This document shows, one piece after another, positions 10,864 through 23,200 of a DNA stretch of 64,000 bases (its first letter is position 1; each line of letters begins with the position of its first letter). A program made the translations under genes and the position numbers. Where the stretch lies: positions 2,728,001 through 2,792,000 of the forward strand of contig OX579642.1 in the NCBI GenBank assembly GCA_951230915.1, written 5' to 3'. The notes below the pieces were generated by a model. That model had not been told where the DNA came from, did not search any database, and saw only the letters and a program-made list of their open reading frames with translations. The DNA is from Antitrichia curtipendula. Lineage: Eukaryota > Streptophyta > Bryopsida > Hypnales > Leucodontaceae.

Positions 10864-12091
10864 AAGCGCTCTGATCTTGGAGTTTTTCTTTCCTTGCAAC
10901 GAATTGCTCCCATCTGATGTTGGTAAGCACTCCCCTATACTTCGTACGCAAGCTACTTCAGTCGACAATGTTGCTTTCTTTTGTCTGTACTGGTCTTCTC
11001 ACCGCCCAACAGAGTACAATCCTTTTCTATCAAGTGATTCAGGATTGGTAAAGATTAGTAGCAAAATAGTACTAGCTACAGTTCATGAAGTTTTCCATTC
11101 CTCTTTAGGGATTTTTGTTTCCCAATTTCAGATGACGTTGGTACTGTGCCTTCATCCCAACCTTTCCACGTGAAATGTTTTTTTGAAATTCTAATCTCCT
11201 CTTCCCATCGCACTTAAATTTCCGTCTGCTATCTGCAGCATTCACAGCATTGGACCCACGGACTCTCCCATTTCCTCACTTCCTCTATCTGATTCCAGGA
11301 ACGGCATCCACAAAGGGCAGCTGTCTTAAGTCTTCCTTCTGTCGGGACGTTCAATGTTACTTTTAGCAAGTGATGTTTTGAAATCATCAGAGCAGGGACA
11401 CGTCGGTGAAGTTGCGAACGACTTGTGCACTGAAGTTGTGGCCTAGTTCGAAACACTTGCGACTAGCTTCATCGGCAGTACATACCAGACACTAACAGGT
11501 ACCTCTCTCATCGCCAAGGCCTCACATTTTGTTGTAGGACTCTCACCGCAACTGTTGGGTCGGTTAGCGTGGCGTGGACCTTTTTTTCACAATAGTGTTT
11601 ACATATATGTACATAGCATTTCATTAATAAAGAGGTAAATTGTACATTTAATTGCGTCAAAAAGTTCTACTTTGGTACTAAATATAATGTACTTTATTAG
11701 CTTTGTCTGTCATAGCGGAGCTACACAATGGAGATTTGGAGTGGAGTTTTGTTAGGAAAGTAAATAAAAAAATTTGCAGGACGAGCTGCTACTAGTGTTC
11801 CGCGTTGTATAGTAACAACATCGGAACCTTGTTGTCGACACTTTAAAAATGGAACCTCAATCTTCTCTTTAGTCAATGCTTCTAGTTCTTGAAGTTACGG
11901 AACTCCACAACGTCTGGATCAGTGGCATCTGCAACGACGGGACTTTCCTTGGCAGATGGCACTTCCGACGTGCATGCTGCCCGATACAACAGCACTGGAG
12001 GAATGGATCGAGGTTGAGGAGGACCAACGTTTTGACTTTGCTGTATATCCAAGCTCAGGACTTCTGCCAAATTTGTTAGGCATTGGACAAC
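10864..12091. other. Interior of Harbinger relic between the two frames
   Basis: Non-coding spacer between the convergent transposase and Myb-like frames, with AT-rich blocks at about 11580-11720. It is probably 3' UTR of both element genes. No terminal repeats or further domains were recognised. Confidence 0.5.
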
Positions 12092-13267
12092 TTATCTCTG
12101 CTTTTCAATAGCAAGTTTGGCATTGTCATTGGTAGTGTGTGCATTGTCGTAAAGACATCGGTCTCGCTCCAGTTGATAGTCCATTTTCTTGGTGAATAAT
12201 GTTAGTTGCATGTCAACCTTCAACCGCTCCACCTCACGTCCTGTTGTAGCTATATCCCTCATTTGCATGGACATGGCATCGCCCGTTGTTTGGGTGGCTT
12301 CGGCAATCAAAGAGTGCCCAGAAACACTTCGTCTGCGTATGCCCGTGCTACTAAATGCTTTGCTTTTCGTTGCATCACCAGTGTGGGATGAACTCAAAAT
12401 TACGGTCGGTGCTAGATCTGGGATGAAGGATTTGCCACCCAGTTGCGCTGACTCGGTTGGCATCACAAATGGCATTACCAAGAACAGTGGAGGCCTCAGA
12501 CTGCAAAATAGACAATGAGGGCTGAGCATGGAACCGCTGAACTCATCTGTGTCGTTGCTAAAACATGCTCTTTCAACTTCTTCGCCTTCACAGTTCACAT
12601 TTTCGTGTTTTTCTTCCACGTCATCTTTGATAGCTACTGGCATGTTGTAGTTGTTGTCATCAGTGGACATGAGATCTCGAGAATGGGGAGGGTGCATTGT
12701 TGGTCGGGACTGGTACCACTCGTGAATTTGGAAGAAAGTCTCATGTGCAAAGAACCTTGGTAGTCCTTCAGCCTTTCTCTCAGAGTGATTCAGGCTCCAG
12801 TAAAAAAATTTGTTTATACCGCTCCATGCGAAATAATCAACCAATCGCTTATACTCTGGAATCAACAGATTCCACTTAGATTTGCATGCAGCTACATCTT
12901 GATGACAAGGAGAAGCTGTTGCTTCCATCACCTCGTGGCTCACGCGTTGCCACTTCGTTGAATTAGAGAGCATCAACTAACGAGAGTCTTTGCACTGTGA
13001 TTCTTCGGTTGACATTCTCTACTTTGCATCAATGAGAGTGTTGATTTTTGTAGCTTCCCAGTTCAGCCCTCTTTCCTTGCACAGTTTTATTGATGCTGGC
13101 GCTAAGGGACTTTCCACAGCGTGCAACGAAGGGGCTGACAATTTTAGAATGGTATGCAATGGAGCCACGGCACTACGCGGCAACGTAGATAAGCATCCTG
13201 CACGTGAACAGCAAACATCAGTGACTGCAATTTTTAAAGAAAGAAACAAGGGAAGCTTTGACTGCAA
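12092..13267 (-). pseudogene. Harbinger Myb/SANT-like protein, broken
   Basis: This is the second protein of PIF/Harbinger elements, a Myb/SANT (trihelix-like) DNA-binding factor that brings the transposase to element ends. One frame runs from 13267 to 12092, interrupted only by TAG codons at 13019-13021 and 12977-12979. The trihelix region spans about residues 65-170 and shows regularly spaced tryptophans: GLNWEATKINTLIDAK, TKWQRVSHEVM, CKSKWNLLIPEYKRLVDY and FYWSL. The frame then continues through HETFFQIHEWY. The C-terminal half is acidic and then rich in charged residues (ERLKVDMQLTLF, KKMDYQLERD), suggesting a coiled coil. The downstream 294-residue portion is intact. The true N-terminus may lie in a further upstream exon. 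Pairing with the convergent DDE relic identifies it. Confidence 0.8.
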
Positions 13268-14965
13268 AATGAGTCATGATTTTCACCCATCACTCAGACT
13301 ATAATCAACATGAGAAGTCTTGCACGGTATAACAGAACTTGTGGACTGTACTGTAGCAGTGCAGTGCCTAAAGCCATTTTCGACTGATTTCTAAGCTTCT
13401 GCAAGTACGGAAGACAAAGCACCATATGATGAGGACAAAGAATTTGGGCGGATTTCTATAATTTTCAAGCATTCTAACAGAGCCGCTAAGCACGAGGGAC
13501 GACAAAGTTCATGTTGATGACGATTGTGTTTACTCTGTACACAAGGAATTAATCGACATCCATGCAAAAGTAGACGATGACGGTGAGCAATCAGTCGTCA
13601 TGCAGGAGACACTGTCACGGACGTAGGATGACCAAGCTTAGCTGAATCATGACTTCTAATTCTCTACAGAAGGGTTTCTTTGAACTTTAATGAAAGTACA
13701 GACGAATACAGTGAAAATTAAGTTGTACCTGATTGCCTAGCACGCTTCCCCGAAGTCCGAGCGACAACACATTTTCCTTTCTGACGATTAGACATGCTTT
13801 CGTCTTCGGTAGTGGACCACAGCTGGTGCCTCAACGAACAAAAGCCACCTACTTCAAGCGATGCTAGCATTGCAATAGTCCGACAAGAGTCACCGGCGCG
13901 GCGCTAGAATTGAATGATGCGCTAAATCTCTGGTGCACGAACATGTCTGCGATTGCTGCCGATGTGATTTGCAACTGTGTAGGACACCATTTTGAAGCTT
14001 TCATCACCATCTTAGTAGTCGCCCTCCTTAAATTTGCGTTACCAGAACACAAACACGCGATGGATGCATGGCATGACTTCGCCGACGTACCTTGATTACG
14101 TCCTTTTTTTCCTCTGTTTCTTCATATTTTAATATTTACAAGCCTCTTATTTAAAACTTCATCGCCCACTTTGCGTAATCGCTCTCCAAATCCCATTTAA
14201 CGTAACAGCGCTTCCTAGAGACTGAAATGTACAGAAATGCTTGATTTTGCTGCTACAAAGAAACCGGCGGCCAAGGACGTACTTGACATATTTGGTGGAC
14301 TTGTCAGGAAGTAAGCACCATTGTTTCCGTGCTACCAAACTGTATACACATAGGCTCGGAATTATTGCACCTCCTCAATGTGAACCCTCTCTACAGGTGC
14401 TTCCTTACTTTCCCCCCTCTATTGTGCCTTAGCAGCTAGTGTGAAGGCAGCCTTAGGAACTAAACCAAGTGTCTACATAGTGATGTATTAGCCTGCAACA
14501 GACCCGGTTTATTTAAAACTAAAATCACTCAAAAGAAGTTGGAGATTCATTTACCTTGTTATAGAAAAAAGTTCCATGCCTACCCCTAATTATTGGCCGC
14601 CATCTATTTGCTACCTCTGTTTACCACAAGCAAGCATCTGGATTAGTTTTATTTTAGCATATTAAACTGAAAGTAAGTGGAGATGATAATGATAACCTAT
14701 CAAGCCAATTGGTATCTCAAACTTTGTGCCCCTACCTTAACGTATTATGGAGGAAGTTAAATTGAGGCTCATCATTGGTGAGGGTACATTAAGCTTATTC
14801 TATATTATTGGTTCCTAGAGTCAAATACTAAATTACCAAGAGTTGCCTACCCAAGATTCAATTGTATTTGAAATTTGAACTAACACTCGAGAACATGGTC
14901 CATCTGAAATAGATTAAGTAGTTGTTGAGAAAACTCGGTCAAACTGTCCATACATGCATTAGAGG
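13268..14965. other. Spacer beyond the Harbinger relic
   Basis: Moderate GC to about 14450, then AT-rich. The first part probably belongs to the Harbinger element's other end, but no inverted match to the 8.7-9.1 kb side was visible to me. No gene recognised. Confidence 0.4.
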
Positions 14966-14973
14966 CTCAGAGG

Positions 14974-15210
14974 AGCCAGGGTGAACTGACCCCCTCACTC
15001 ATCCCCTTGGGAAAACCTTGAATTTATTTATTTTCTATACATGATAAAATTTGTAAATTCCGAATTTATATTTGCAATCAGAGGCTCCAAATTAGCTAGG
15101 CAATGTATACAAGATAAATTTATCAAGCACAAAATAGGGGGTCTTTTATTTTACCTGCACCCCTAGAATGACTTCATGGGGACGAGTGAGGGGGTTAGTT
15201 CACCGCAACC
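14974..15210. mobile_element. hAT-like MITE, short copy
   Basis: The imperfect terminal repeats are equal in length: left AGCCAGGGTGAACTGACC, right the inverse of GGTTGCGGTGAACTAACC. Both continue into CCCCTCACTC. The 8-base flanks CTCAGAGG (14966-14973) and CTCAATGG (15211-15218) agree at six positions, which fits a decayed 8-bp target duplication of the hAT type. The interior is AT-rich and non-coding. Confidence 0.7.
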
Positions 15211-15566
15211 CTCAATGGTAGGCTATGGTTAAACCCAACTTAATCCAAGTGAGTGAAGTGGAGTTTCTTCACCTTGAAAGAGTGCGGTAATTGATACAAG
15301 TGCCAATTTTTTTAATTTTGTGTAGATATCAGTTTGACAAATCTATCAAAGGAAGATATGGACAAATGACATCTGGCATGCATGAGAAGAAGCTCCTTCA
15401 CTTGTGGTGGAGAAGAAAGCCGTTGCAGGAGTCAAAAGATGAGGGTGGAGGACTGCTTGAGGAGAGAGCACACAAACTTCAATAGACAAAGAAAGAGACT
15501 ACCAATGGAGATGATAGAGAGCCCATCTTATGCGTCCATGGCAACATGTATAAAATGAATTCAATA

Positions 15567-15710
15567 CTAGAAAATTCAATTTTTTTGTTGATTTGGTCGT
15601 TGATTCACTTTTTGTTGATTTATTTCCAAATCAATAGATTATTGTCCAAATCAACTAAAAAGTGAACCAAATCAACACGACCAAATCAACAAAAAATTTG
15701 AATTTTCTAG
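15567..15710. mobile_element. Foldback MITE with TA duplication
   Basis: The arms are about 58 bases, beginning CTAGAAAATTCAA and continuing through TTTGTTGATTTGGTCG. The inverse copy ends TTGAATTTTCTAG, and TA lies on both sides (15565-15566 and 15711-15712). The element is 144 bp and nearly all hairpin. A TA target points to Tc1/mariner-type (Stowaway-like) mobilisation. An (AT)n microsatellite follows at 15724-15748. Confidence 0.75.
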
Positions 15711-15749
15711 TAGTAATCACATTCTCATATATATATATATATATATAAT

Positions 15750-18006
15750 AAAGTATAATCATCACAACATTTGCAACAACATTTCCTTGTATAAGAAATA
15801 TGTAGTATATTCTTAGTTTGCTAAAACTAAATTTTAAACTCAATAGTATTTTACATTGCATTCATGTCGAGCAAGTATAATTTTAGAAAGTATAATCCTG
15901 GGAAGATCACCATCACATTTTTTTAAAAGTAATTGAGTTAAAAGATAGAGTCCATTTAAAATAAAGCATGGAAATTTTATATAATATGTAGGGCTACTAT
16001 AAGATTAATGAAATACTACATACTCTATTATATAAAAATTATGATGTATAAAAATAAAATATTGTAGGAATTTTTATTAATAAGTTAGCCTTGACAAATA
16101 GAGGCCACGTAAGATTTTCATATTATGATGAGTATAGATGTAGACCAAGATTTTTTGCATCACGTTACATTTGGACGTCCATCAAATTGATGAAACGTAA
16201 GGATTCAATTCCAATGTCCGTCAATATATTTTTAAAATTTTTTAGACGGCTTATCAATCTAGTAGTCAAAGTCAACAAACAAGTCGTCGAGGTCGTCAAA
16301 ATAAATATATAAATCTAGACAGCTTGTCCATCCAGATCAACAGCTTGTCTACCCAATTTTTAATGCATTGTCTGAAATTAAAAAATCATTGTTTTAAAAT
16401 TCCAAATATATCAAAGTATGTTAAATAAGTAAGCCAATGTGTAGAAAAAATTTCAACCCATTTGACCAGGTGGATTGAAAGATTATAATGTTTGAAGTGA
16501 TAAAAAAAATCTTTTTTTCATTTTTGAGAAATAGGGTCAACAGAGTCAACAGACTTTGAGTCCTTCTTGGAATAAATTTTTTTATCTAAACAAAAATATT
16601 AAAAATTGAGTAAAATAAAGGACTTCAAAGTTCATTTTAGAGTAGAAAATCCATAACTTCCCGCAAATTAAAACTCATAATTTTTGACTCATTGATCAAA
16701 ATAGAATGATTCAAAGCTTTTCGTGTATAAATAACTCTAAAGAAACAATTTCAAATTTTTATTTTAAAAAATAGTGATTTTTTTTATCTGCTGGAACTAC
16801 CCATCTACGGAAAATAAATAAATAAATAAATATATATATATATGGCAATAACTTTTGACTCACATATCCAAATGTCCTAAATTTTAGTGGGCATGAAAGG
16901 TATTCCTCATCCACACCTTCTATTGAAGTTTGGGTCTAAAACATGGAAACCTCTAGTCACACGTACCTATCCAAAATTGCCATGTTGTCAAATTTAACAA
17001 GTTGGTTATTTAGGGGTTAAAACCATCATACTCCAATTTGTGTCTACAAATAAAAGAAGAAAATTTGACTTACTCATCAAGCATTTCAAATTGGTCACAT
17101 GCCAAATTATTTGTATTAACACCACTAATTGTGTTAACATTTTTAATGATATTTAGATAATGCATTAATAATTATCTGACTTCATGAATAAATAAATACA
17201 TTTAATCAACTGATGAAATCTCCAAACATTATATACAACCAATAACAAATTTTCAACAAATTCATGGATGAAATTAAGAATATACAACTAAAATGAAATA
17301 TTCATTTCGTTTTGAGTTGGCGAACAAGACTGCCGTCTACAATTTCAAAGTATGCTTACCTACAAAGAACAATTATTAATAGGGGTTTATTTTCTTGATA
17401 AAAAGATAAAAAATAAACTATATAAATAATTCAGCACATTATAGAATTGTTACATAAAAATTGGTTATCCACAAAAAATAATTATTTAAGAAGAACATGA
17501 ATCCATTAAATCTAGGTGAGGGATGTTAAATAAACCAATTTGGATAATTGGAAATTACCACTAATTTATATACTATGAAAATAAAGTTATAGTTGTACCT
17601 CCATCTAAATATGCTCTACCAAGATATACTAACTATTCACCATCATCCAATACTATAACATGAAGGTATATACTATTTTCAACAAATTAGTGTTGTCTAT
17701 AATAATTGTAGAGATTTTTAAAAATAAAGAAAGAAACAAAGAAGAAAATCTTGATAAGCAAATATAAATATTTCAAACACTTCAAATATTAAGCATAGTT
17801 ACACTTAATAAACAATCAAATGTTTTGTTTTTCTTGTCAAGAAATATGAGGATATTCTAAGTCTCCAAAGTATGTTTTATTTAAGTATTTAATTAAAAAA
17901 AAATTCAAGGTTTTTTGGAATATGATTTAAAAATAGATTTAAGGTTTAATGATATGTTGAATACATTCTCAAATTCAACATGTACTCATTATCACAGATA
18001 GTCCTA
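15750..18006. other. AT-rich repeat-derived spacer
   Basis: No gene seen. About 16540-17020 shares words with 38790-39200 and 63480-63900 (for example aaaattgagt..ataaaggacttcaaagtt and attcaaagctttycg). It ends in taggggttaa at 17011-17020, so it is probably a decayed TTAA-type element. A taaa/ta microsatellite lies at 16812-16842. Confidence 0.5.
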
Positions 18007-18014
18007 GTGTACTA

Positions 18015-18910
18015 CAGCCAATGTGACCCCTTCACTTGTCCTCCCAAAGTCCTTCATTTTTTCCCAAGTGGTGCATGTTAAGAAAAAGCCCCCCTATTTC
18101 GTTCTTTATTAATTTATTTTTTTCATCACTTCTAGCTAATTTGGAGCCTTTGATTGCAAATATGCATTCAATTTTTCCATATTTTATCATTCATGGCAAG
18201 TTAACTCCTAAATGCCGAAGGCCTATTTTGAGCTTCTCGGAATTTGCTTTAAATTGAACAAAAAGACAACATTTTGATAAATTATATCACCTTTTTGGAA
18301 TTGTAACCTTACAAATTCAAACTAGACATGTTAGAGATCATATAAGAAAATAAAAGACAACAATATCATTTAAGGATTGAAAGATTATAATGTTTGATCA
18401 TGAGGGTATTAAACTATGAAAAATCTTTGAGCTCTCTTTTTGCATGTCAAATCTAAAAAAATAGTCACCCAAAAAATATGAGATTGAAGGGCCTAACATG
18501 CATAACTCCAATCAATTTATGGCTTCTCAAAATCTACTCTACAATTTTTTTAAATGAATTTTTAATGTGATTTTTTCTCCAAGCTCTAGTGTATTTTGAG
18601 GCTCATTTCCAAGAGCCCTCAATACTATGGAAAGTCAAGATTGCAATGGACATCCTTGCACAAAATCTTGAATAGAAAAATCACAATGATTTGTTTTCAA
18701 AATCAAATTTTTGATGCTAAACTTAGACTTCAAAAAAAAATTGTCAAAAATATGAACTACTAAAAATAGCAACTTAGTTGGGTCTTATTTAACTTCAAAG
18801 TATTGTGAGCACCAGAATTTGGTGCCTTAGGCATTTAGGAGGTTAAAAGGGCTCATGTTCTCTATGAGAATAAAAATAGGGATGAGTGAGGAGGTCAGTT
18901 CACCCCAACC
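18015..18910. mobile_element. hAT-like MITE, long copy
   Basis: Flanked by GTGTACTA (18007-18014) and ATGTACTA (18911-18918), an 8-bp duplication with one mismatch. The ends share the gtgaac..acc..cttcact/ctcact core of the 14974-15210 copy. Part of the interior near 18140 (agctaatttggagcctttgattgcaaat) is the inverse of sequence near 15077 in the shorter copy, so the two are family members in opposite arrangement. No transposase is inside. Confidence 0.7.
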
Positions 18911-18918
18911 ATGTACTA

Positions 18919-19190
18919 AGGCAGTCTATTCTAAAAGCGCTCATGTTCTAAAAGCAATCGTGACAGGGAGGTGCATTTTGCTGTCTTCAATGTACCAACT
19001 GTGTACATTTCACAAAATGAACGCTTCCGGTGATCATTGTGTTTCAACTTCAAAAATTCGTAACTAATTCCACAAAGGTCCAAAAAATATGAAACAACTT
19101 GGGTTCGATGCAAATTCCATTCTTCTTCCTGTGAAAATTTAGTGAAAACTGTTTCAAGGATTTTAATTTCCCGGAAAAGCTTAAACTGAA
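18919..19190. repeat. Dispersed TIR-element fragment (GCTCTAAAAGC family)
   Basis: The segment begins near taaggcagtctattctaaaagcgc and contains tcttcaatgtaccaac, aacttcaaaaattcgtaactaattccac and ggtccaaaaaatatgaaac. These words recur in order at 46762-47052 and in part at 57520-57836. It abuts the right target duplication of the hAT-like element at 18015-18910. Confidence 0.6.
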
Positions 19191-20295
19191 ATGGTCACTT
19201 TCAGAACAGATTACCTTACAGCAGGTACCTTAATTACCTTATTATTCCCTTATCCGCTTATTATTTGGATACTACTTCTCAAAAATCATCTTGAAAAAAT
19301 TAATGTCAAGAACCTTAGCCAACAACAAGCTAGTGACTAGTAAAACATTCTTGAAAAATGTATTTGTATTACAGATGGCTACAATTGCAAGTAGCCTCGA
19401 TTCAAGGAAAACAAAGTGCTGCTCATAACATATCACTATGCACGATTCTACGTGCCGACTTGACGCGTTAAGTCGGGTAGACATCTCTGCAAGTGAGCTT
19501 CACTCAAGACAGAATGTCAAGCCATAGTATTTCTTGAATAACCCAAATCGGATTAAGTTAATGTAAATTCTCTTTCAGTCTGGAATTCTACAATCTCTTC
19601 CGGTCGAACTTACCATCTCCTTCCGAAAATGGCAATTCTTTCTGCCAAGCTCAGGATGAGGATGCGAAGTTCGACTGCCAACATCGCGGACTACATAGTA
19701 AATGGTAACGCATTGATCGCAATCTACTGCCCAGAAGAATTCAATTCTCCGCAAAATTGAGGAATAAAAATTTGATGAATGTTCTAAATAATTTTAGATT
19801 ATTTCCTTGTCAGCTTCACTGTAATCTTGCTACCTCACCGTGCTAGCAACAATTGGCATCAGTGGTCTCAGGAAGGGTCAGCCTTTGCATTCACTGGATG
19901 ATTTTCTTGGTCGTTCCTGGAAAAATAAGTGACCAGTCGTCAGATTCAGGCATTTAGCAACTGACAGAAGGATGGGAAAGAACTAAGTTAGCTATTTCAT
20001 AGAATATCACACTCAGTTCAAAGTACCATGGCTGTTATAACAGTTACTCCGTACTACAGATCCCATAGCCAGCTATTTTCAATCAAGGCATCTCCAGAAA
20101 TCAAGCACCTGAAGGACTAAGAATTATTAGTTTAATTGAATTGAATCAGTGAAGAACTTTGCATGAGTTGGTCAGAAATCGGTTTAAAGAAAGTCCTAAT
20201 ATGACCTACTCAATACTGCTTCAGAAACGTAAGGCCCAATTTCGTCGTTCAGGAGTTGAAAGTTTGCAACTTATTACACCGATTAGGATTCACAA
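19191..20295. other. Intergenic downstream of EXO1
   Basis: Moderate GC, probably including the EXO1 3' UTR. A 43-codon plus-strand frame begins at about 19630 (MAILSAKLRMRMRSSTANI); it is not recognisable and too short to support. Confidence 0.4.
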
Positions 20296-23200
20296 CTACC
20301 TGAAAGAGGAATCTTTGTGGGTAGATTTTGAGGGTGCTCTCAGACCACTGGCCCGAGTTCCGTTCTTCGAGGGTGGCCAGCTGGTACGAGAGCCAAGCGG
20401 TGCGCATCGAAATGGAGCCGAGCTTGACATGAACTCGTTCATGGATCGTTGAGTAAGGCTAGCAAACTGCCCACGTGACGCGGAGGATAAACTTCTGGTT
20501 TTCATTGGTCTCTCGCCAAGCAGCTCGCTTTGAAAATGCGGGATATGTTTTCCTGCAATTATTATGCAGACTTGTCATTAGGAGAAAGCAAAAAATCTTG
20601 AACGAAAAACTTGCAAAAACCTGCACAAAGGGTAAGCACGTAAGCACTATATTCCTGCTCACATTACTTGTGATTCTGTACATCACAAATATTTAAGAAA
20701 CGATGAAAAATTTTAGTCTTTGTTGAACTTTCTAGACAGACATTCAAGAAACAGGTTGAAACTTACTCTTTCCAACAGCAATTGCATCCGATTGTCCTCT
20801 GTTTGTTATATCCTTCAGGATCATCCGTTTCTGAGAGATCACAAAGCAGCAGAATTGAATCATCATACCGACTCCAAATATAAAGACAAGTTCGTCTCAG
20901 AGCTTCAGGTGTTAGTACTTATTTGGCTACTAGCACTCCCGCATTCTAAAAGCAAGTCCGAACAACCGCCATCACGCATGTCATGGATGTTGCTTATTTG
21001 GTGGGGCAACTATAAGAAGAGTAGGTTAATCTGAATTACCTGATCCACATCTGGACGATTAATTACATCATTGCAGCACTCCATGTGATCTGCAAGTTCA
21101 ACCTCTTCAGAATTATTCTGAGTATTTGAGCTACTGCTCCAGAGAGAACTTTCATCTGTATTCCTCTTGCGATGGTCCTCTGAAAATATACCGGTTGGAT
21201 GCAATTTTGATGGTGCAAGTCGAGAGATATACCCACTCCTTTTTACAGCAAAACCATTCGTCGCATTCATTTGTTGAGCAGCAACGCTTTGGAGTAAAGG
21301 AGGAACAAACGGCTTCCTTGCCTTCACTTCTACAGTCGTTGACGTCGTCTGACGGTCCATGACGAATTGGGATACATTCTCGTCATTTTGTTTCACGTCT
21401 GCACAGAAATGCCACCCAATTCAAATTGAAGTATCACAAACCAGAAACCACCAAACTTTAAATAGCTGGAGAAAGAGATGATCTGTCTACATGCGATAGA
21501 CCATTATATATGCACTGAATCTTATCAAGCGGCAACGATGTGAGGAGTTTCACCTGACAATGTGTGGATCCTTCTATAAAATGGGGGATATTCTTGTGTG
21601 AGACCCTGAAGACACAAGACAATTACTAGTTAGAAATGAAGCGCCTTGACCTGGAAGACCCTAACGCTCTGTTTACGAACTTGACAAGGATGCTAATTGG
21701 TGGAGATTTCACTGAACCATTTAGAGAACCATTTAGACCGATTATTGACTTCATCTACAAGCTTATTACTAAACAAAGATGCAGTGATAGACATACTTAC
21801 AGTGGTCCTTGGCAACCCTGCATCAAGTTCTTCCGCCACAAAGGGAGAAACCTGACTTGGGGGTGTCTCAAATACTTGTGACTGCTCACACGAAGAAGAA
21901 GAAGAAGAAGAAGAAATGCTAACTGAACTCGGATATGCTTGACTTGAGATAGTAGACGAAGATGTCACTTGAGATGCCGTCTCGTCTGAACTCGCATAAG
22001 AATGCAGTGGTGTACTGTCGGGTGAACCTCTTGGAGCTCTAAACAGCTTCATTACAGAAATACCTGGCCCCTCTGCTGAGAGTTAAGTAATACGCATATC
22101 TTTTTCATACAATGAGCACAAGATGCATCCCAAGGGAGTTTGCACCACTGAGACAGTTTCCAGAATGAGGAGATCCAACCTGAGTCTTATCTTTCACAAG
22201 TACGCTGCTTAATGCCCAATAGGAAATAAAATGAACTATGCCTCTTTATTGCATGCGAAGAGCATACACAATAGAGCCCATGAGATTAGAAAAGCCACAA
22301 GTGCAGCCTTCAAATCAGATCGATCTACGGAAGGTCTCTTGTCAGAACATAGCTCGTGGATACGGGAGACGTTCGTAATAGCCGCATTCCTCGGAGCAGA
22401 AAGTTCCACTTGCATGTTGAAGGAACCTGAAAGCACGTCTGCATTCGGATCTGCATCTGCAATTCCAGAGCTGCTGACATCCTGAAACATCAACACCATT
22501 AACATCAAAACTGGCGCTTCTCACGCTAAAATTTCCAAGAATATTGAAATGCAATGAGATGAGATCATACCTCAAAGGATTTAAAGGTGGTTGGGTCCAC
22601 CTCACCTTGGGCAATAGCGGTGGCAATTGTCTGAGAGAGGAATGTAGGGAAGAGTCAAGCGTACAACATTCAGATATGCCAACAAGAAACAGATCATAAC
22701 TAAAAGTAACAGTTTGCAGCCAGTTGAAATTGATCTTTCGAAAACTGAAGTGAATTTAAGTAATCGCTAACAAATCCTAAGCAACTGACATATTTTCACT
22801 ACCACAAGGACCAAAGGAGGATATGGTCCAAGAAAATCAAGGTCAGGATCAAGTTCGCATGGAACGCCAGTGAGATGAACCATCTCCCGATTGGTAGGAT
22901 CATAAACGAGGTGATGCTGAAATGTTAAAATTGCTCTCTGAAAGCCCTGCTCATATTGTTGATCTATCAGAACTCCGCTGAACTTCAAGTGCTTCATTAC
23001 CTGCAATCATACCCATGTTCATATAAATTTAGAAAAACATAAAGAGAAAGGGAGAATATAGGAAACAATGAAAACCTAATTCCCCCTGAATCGGACTACT
23101 GCCATTTTGTCCTTGAGTGATTTTGCATGGACTACAGAATATGGAGACGAGATGAGCAGACACCGGTTCTAGACGATCTAAACAAACGAATCCAGAAATT

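Noticed and set aside
22060..22070. Apparent YFC frameshift at the start of EXO1 exon 9
   Set aside because: A different frame reads RYFCNEA just before KLFRAPRG, recalling a conserved EXO1 segment. The phase-consistent frame through exons 9-11 needs no frameshift, so the resemblance is probably chance.
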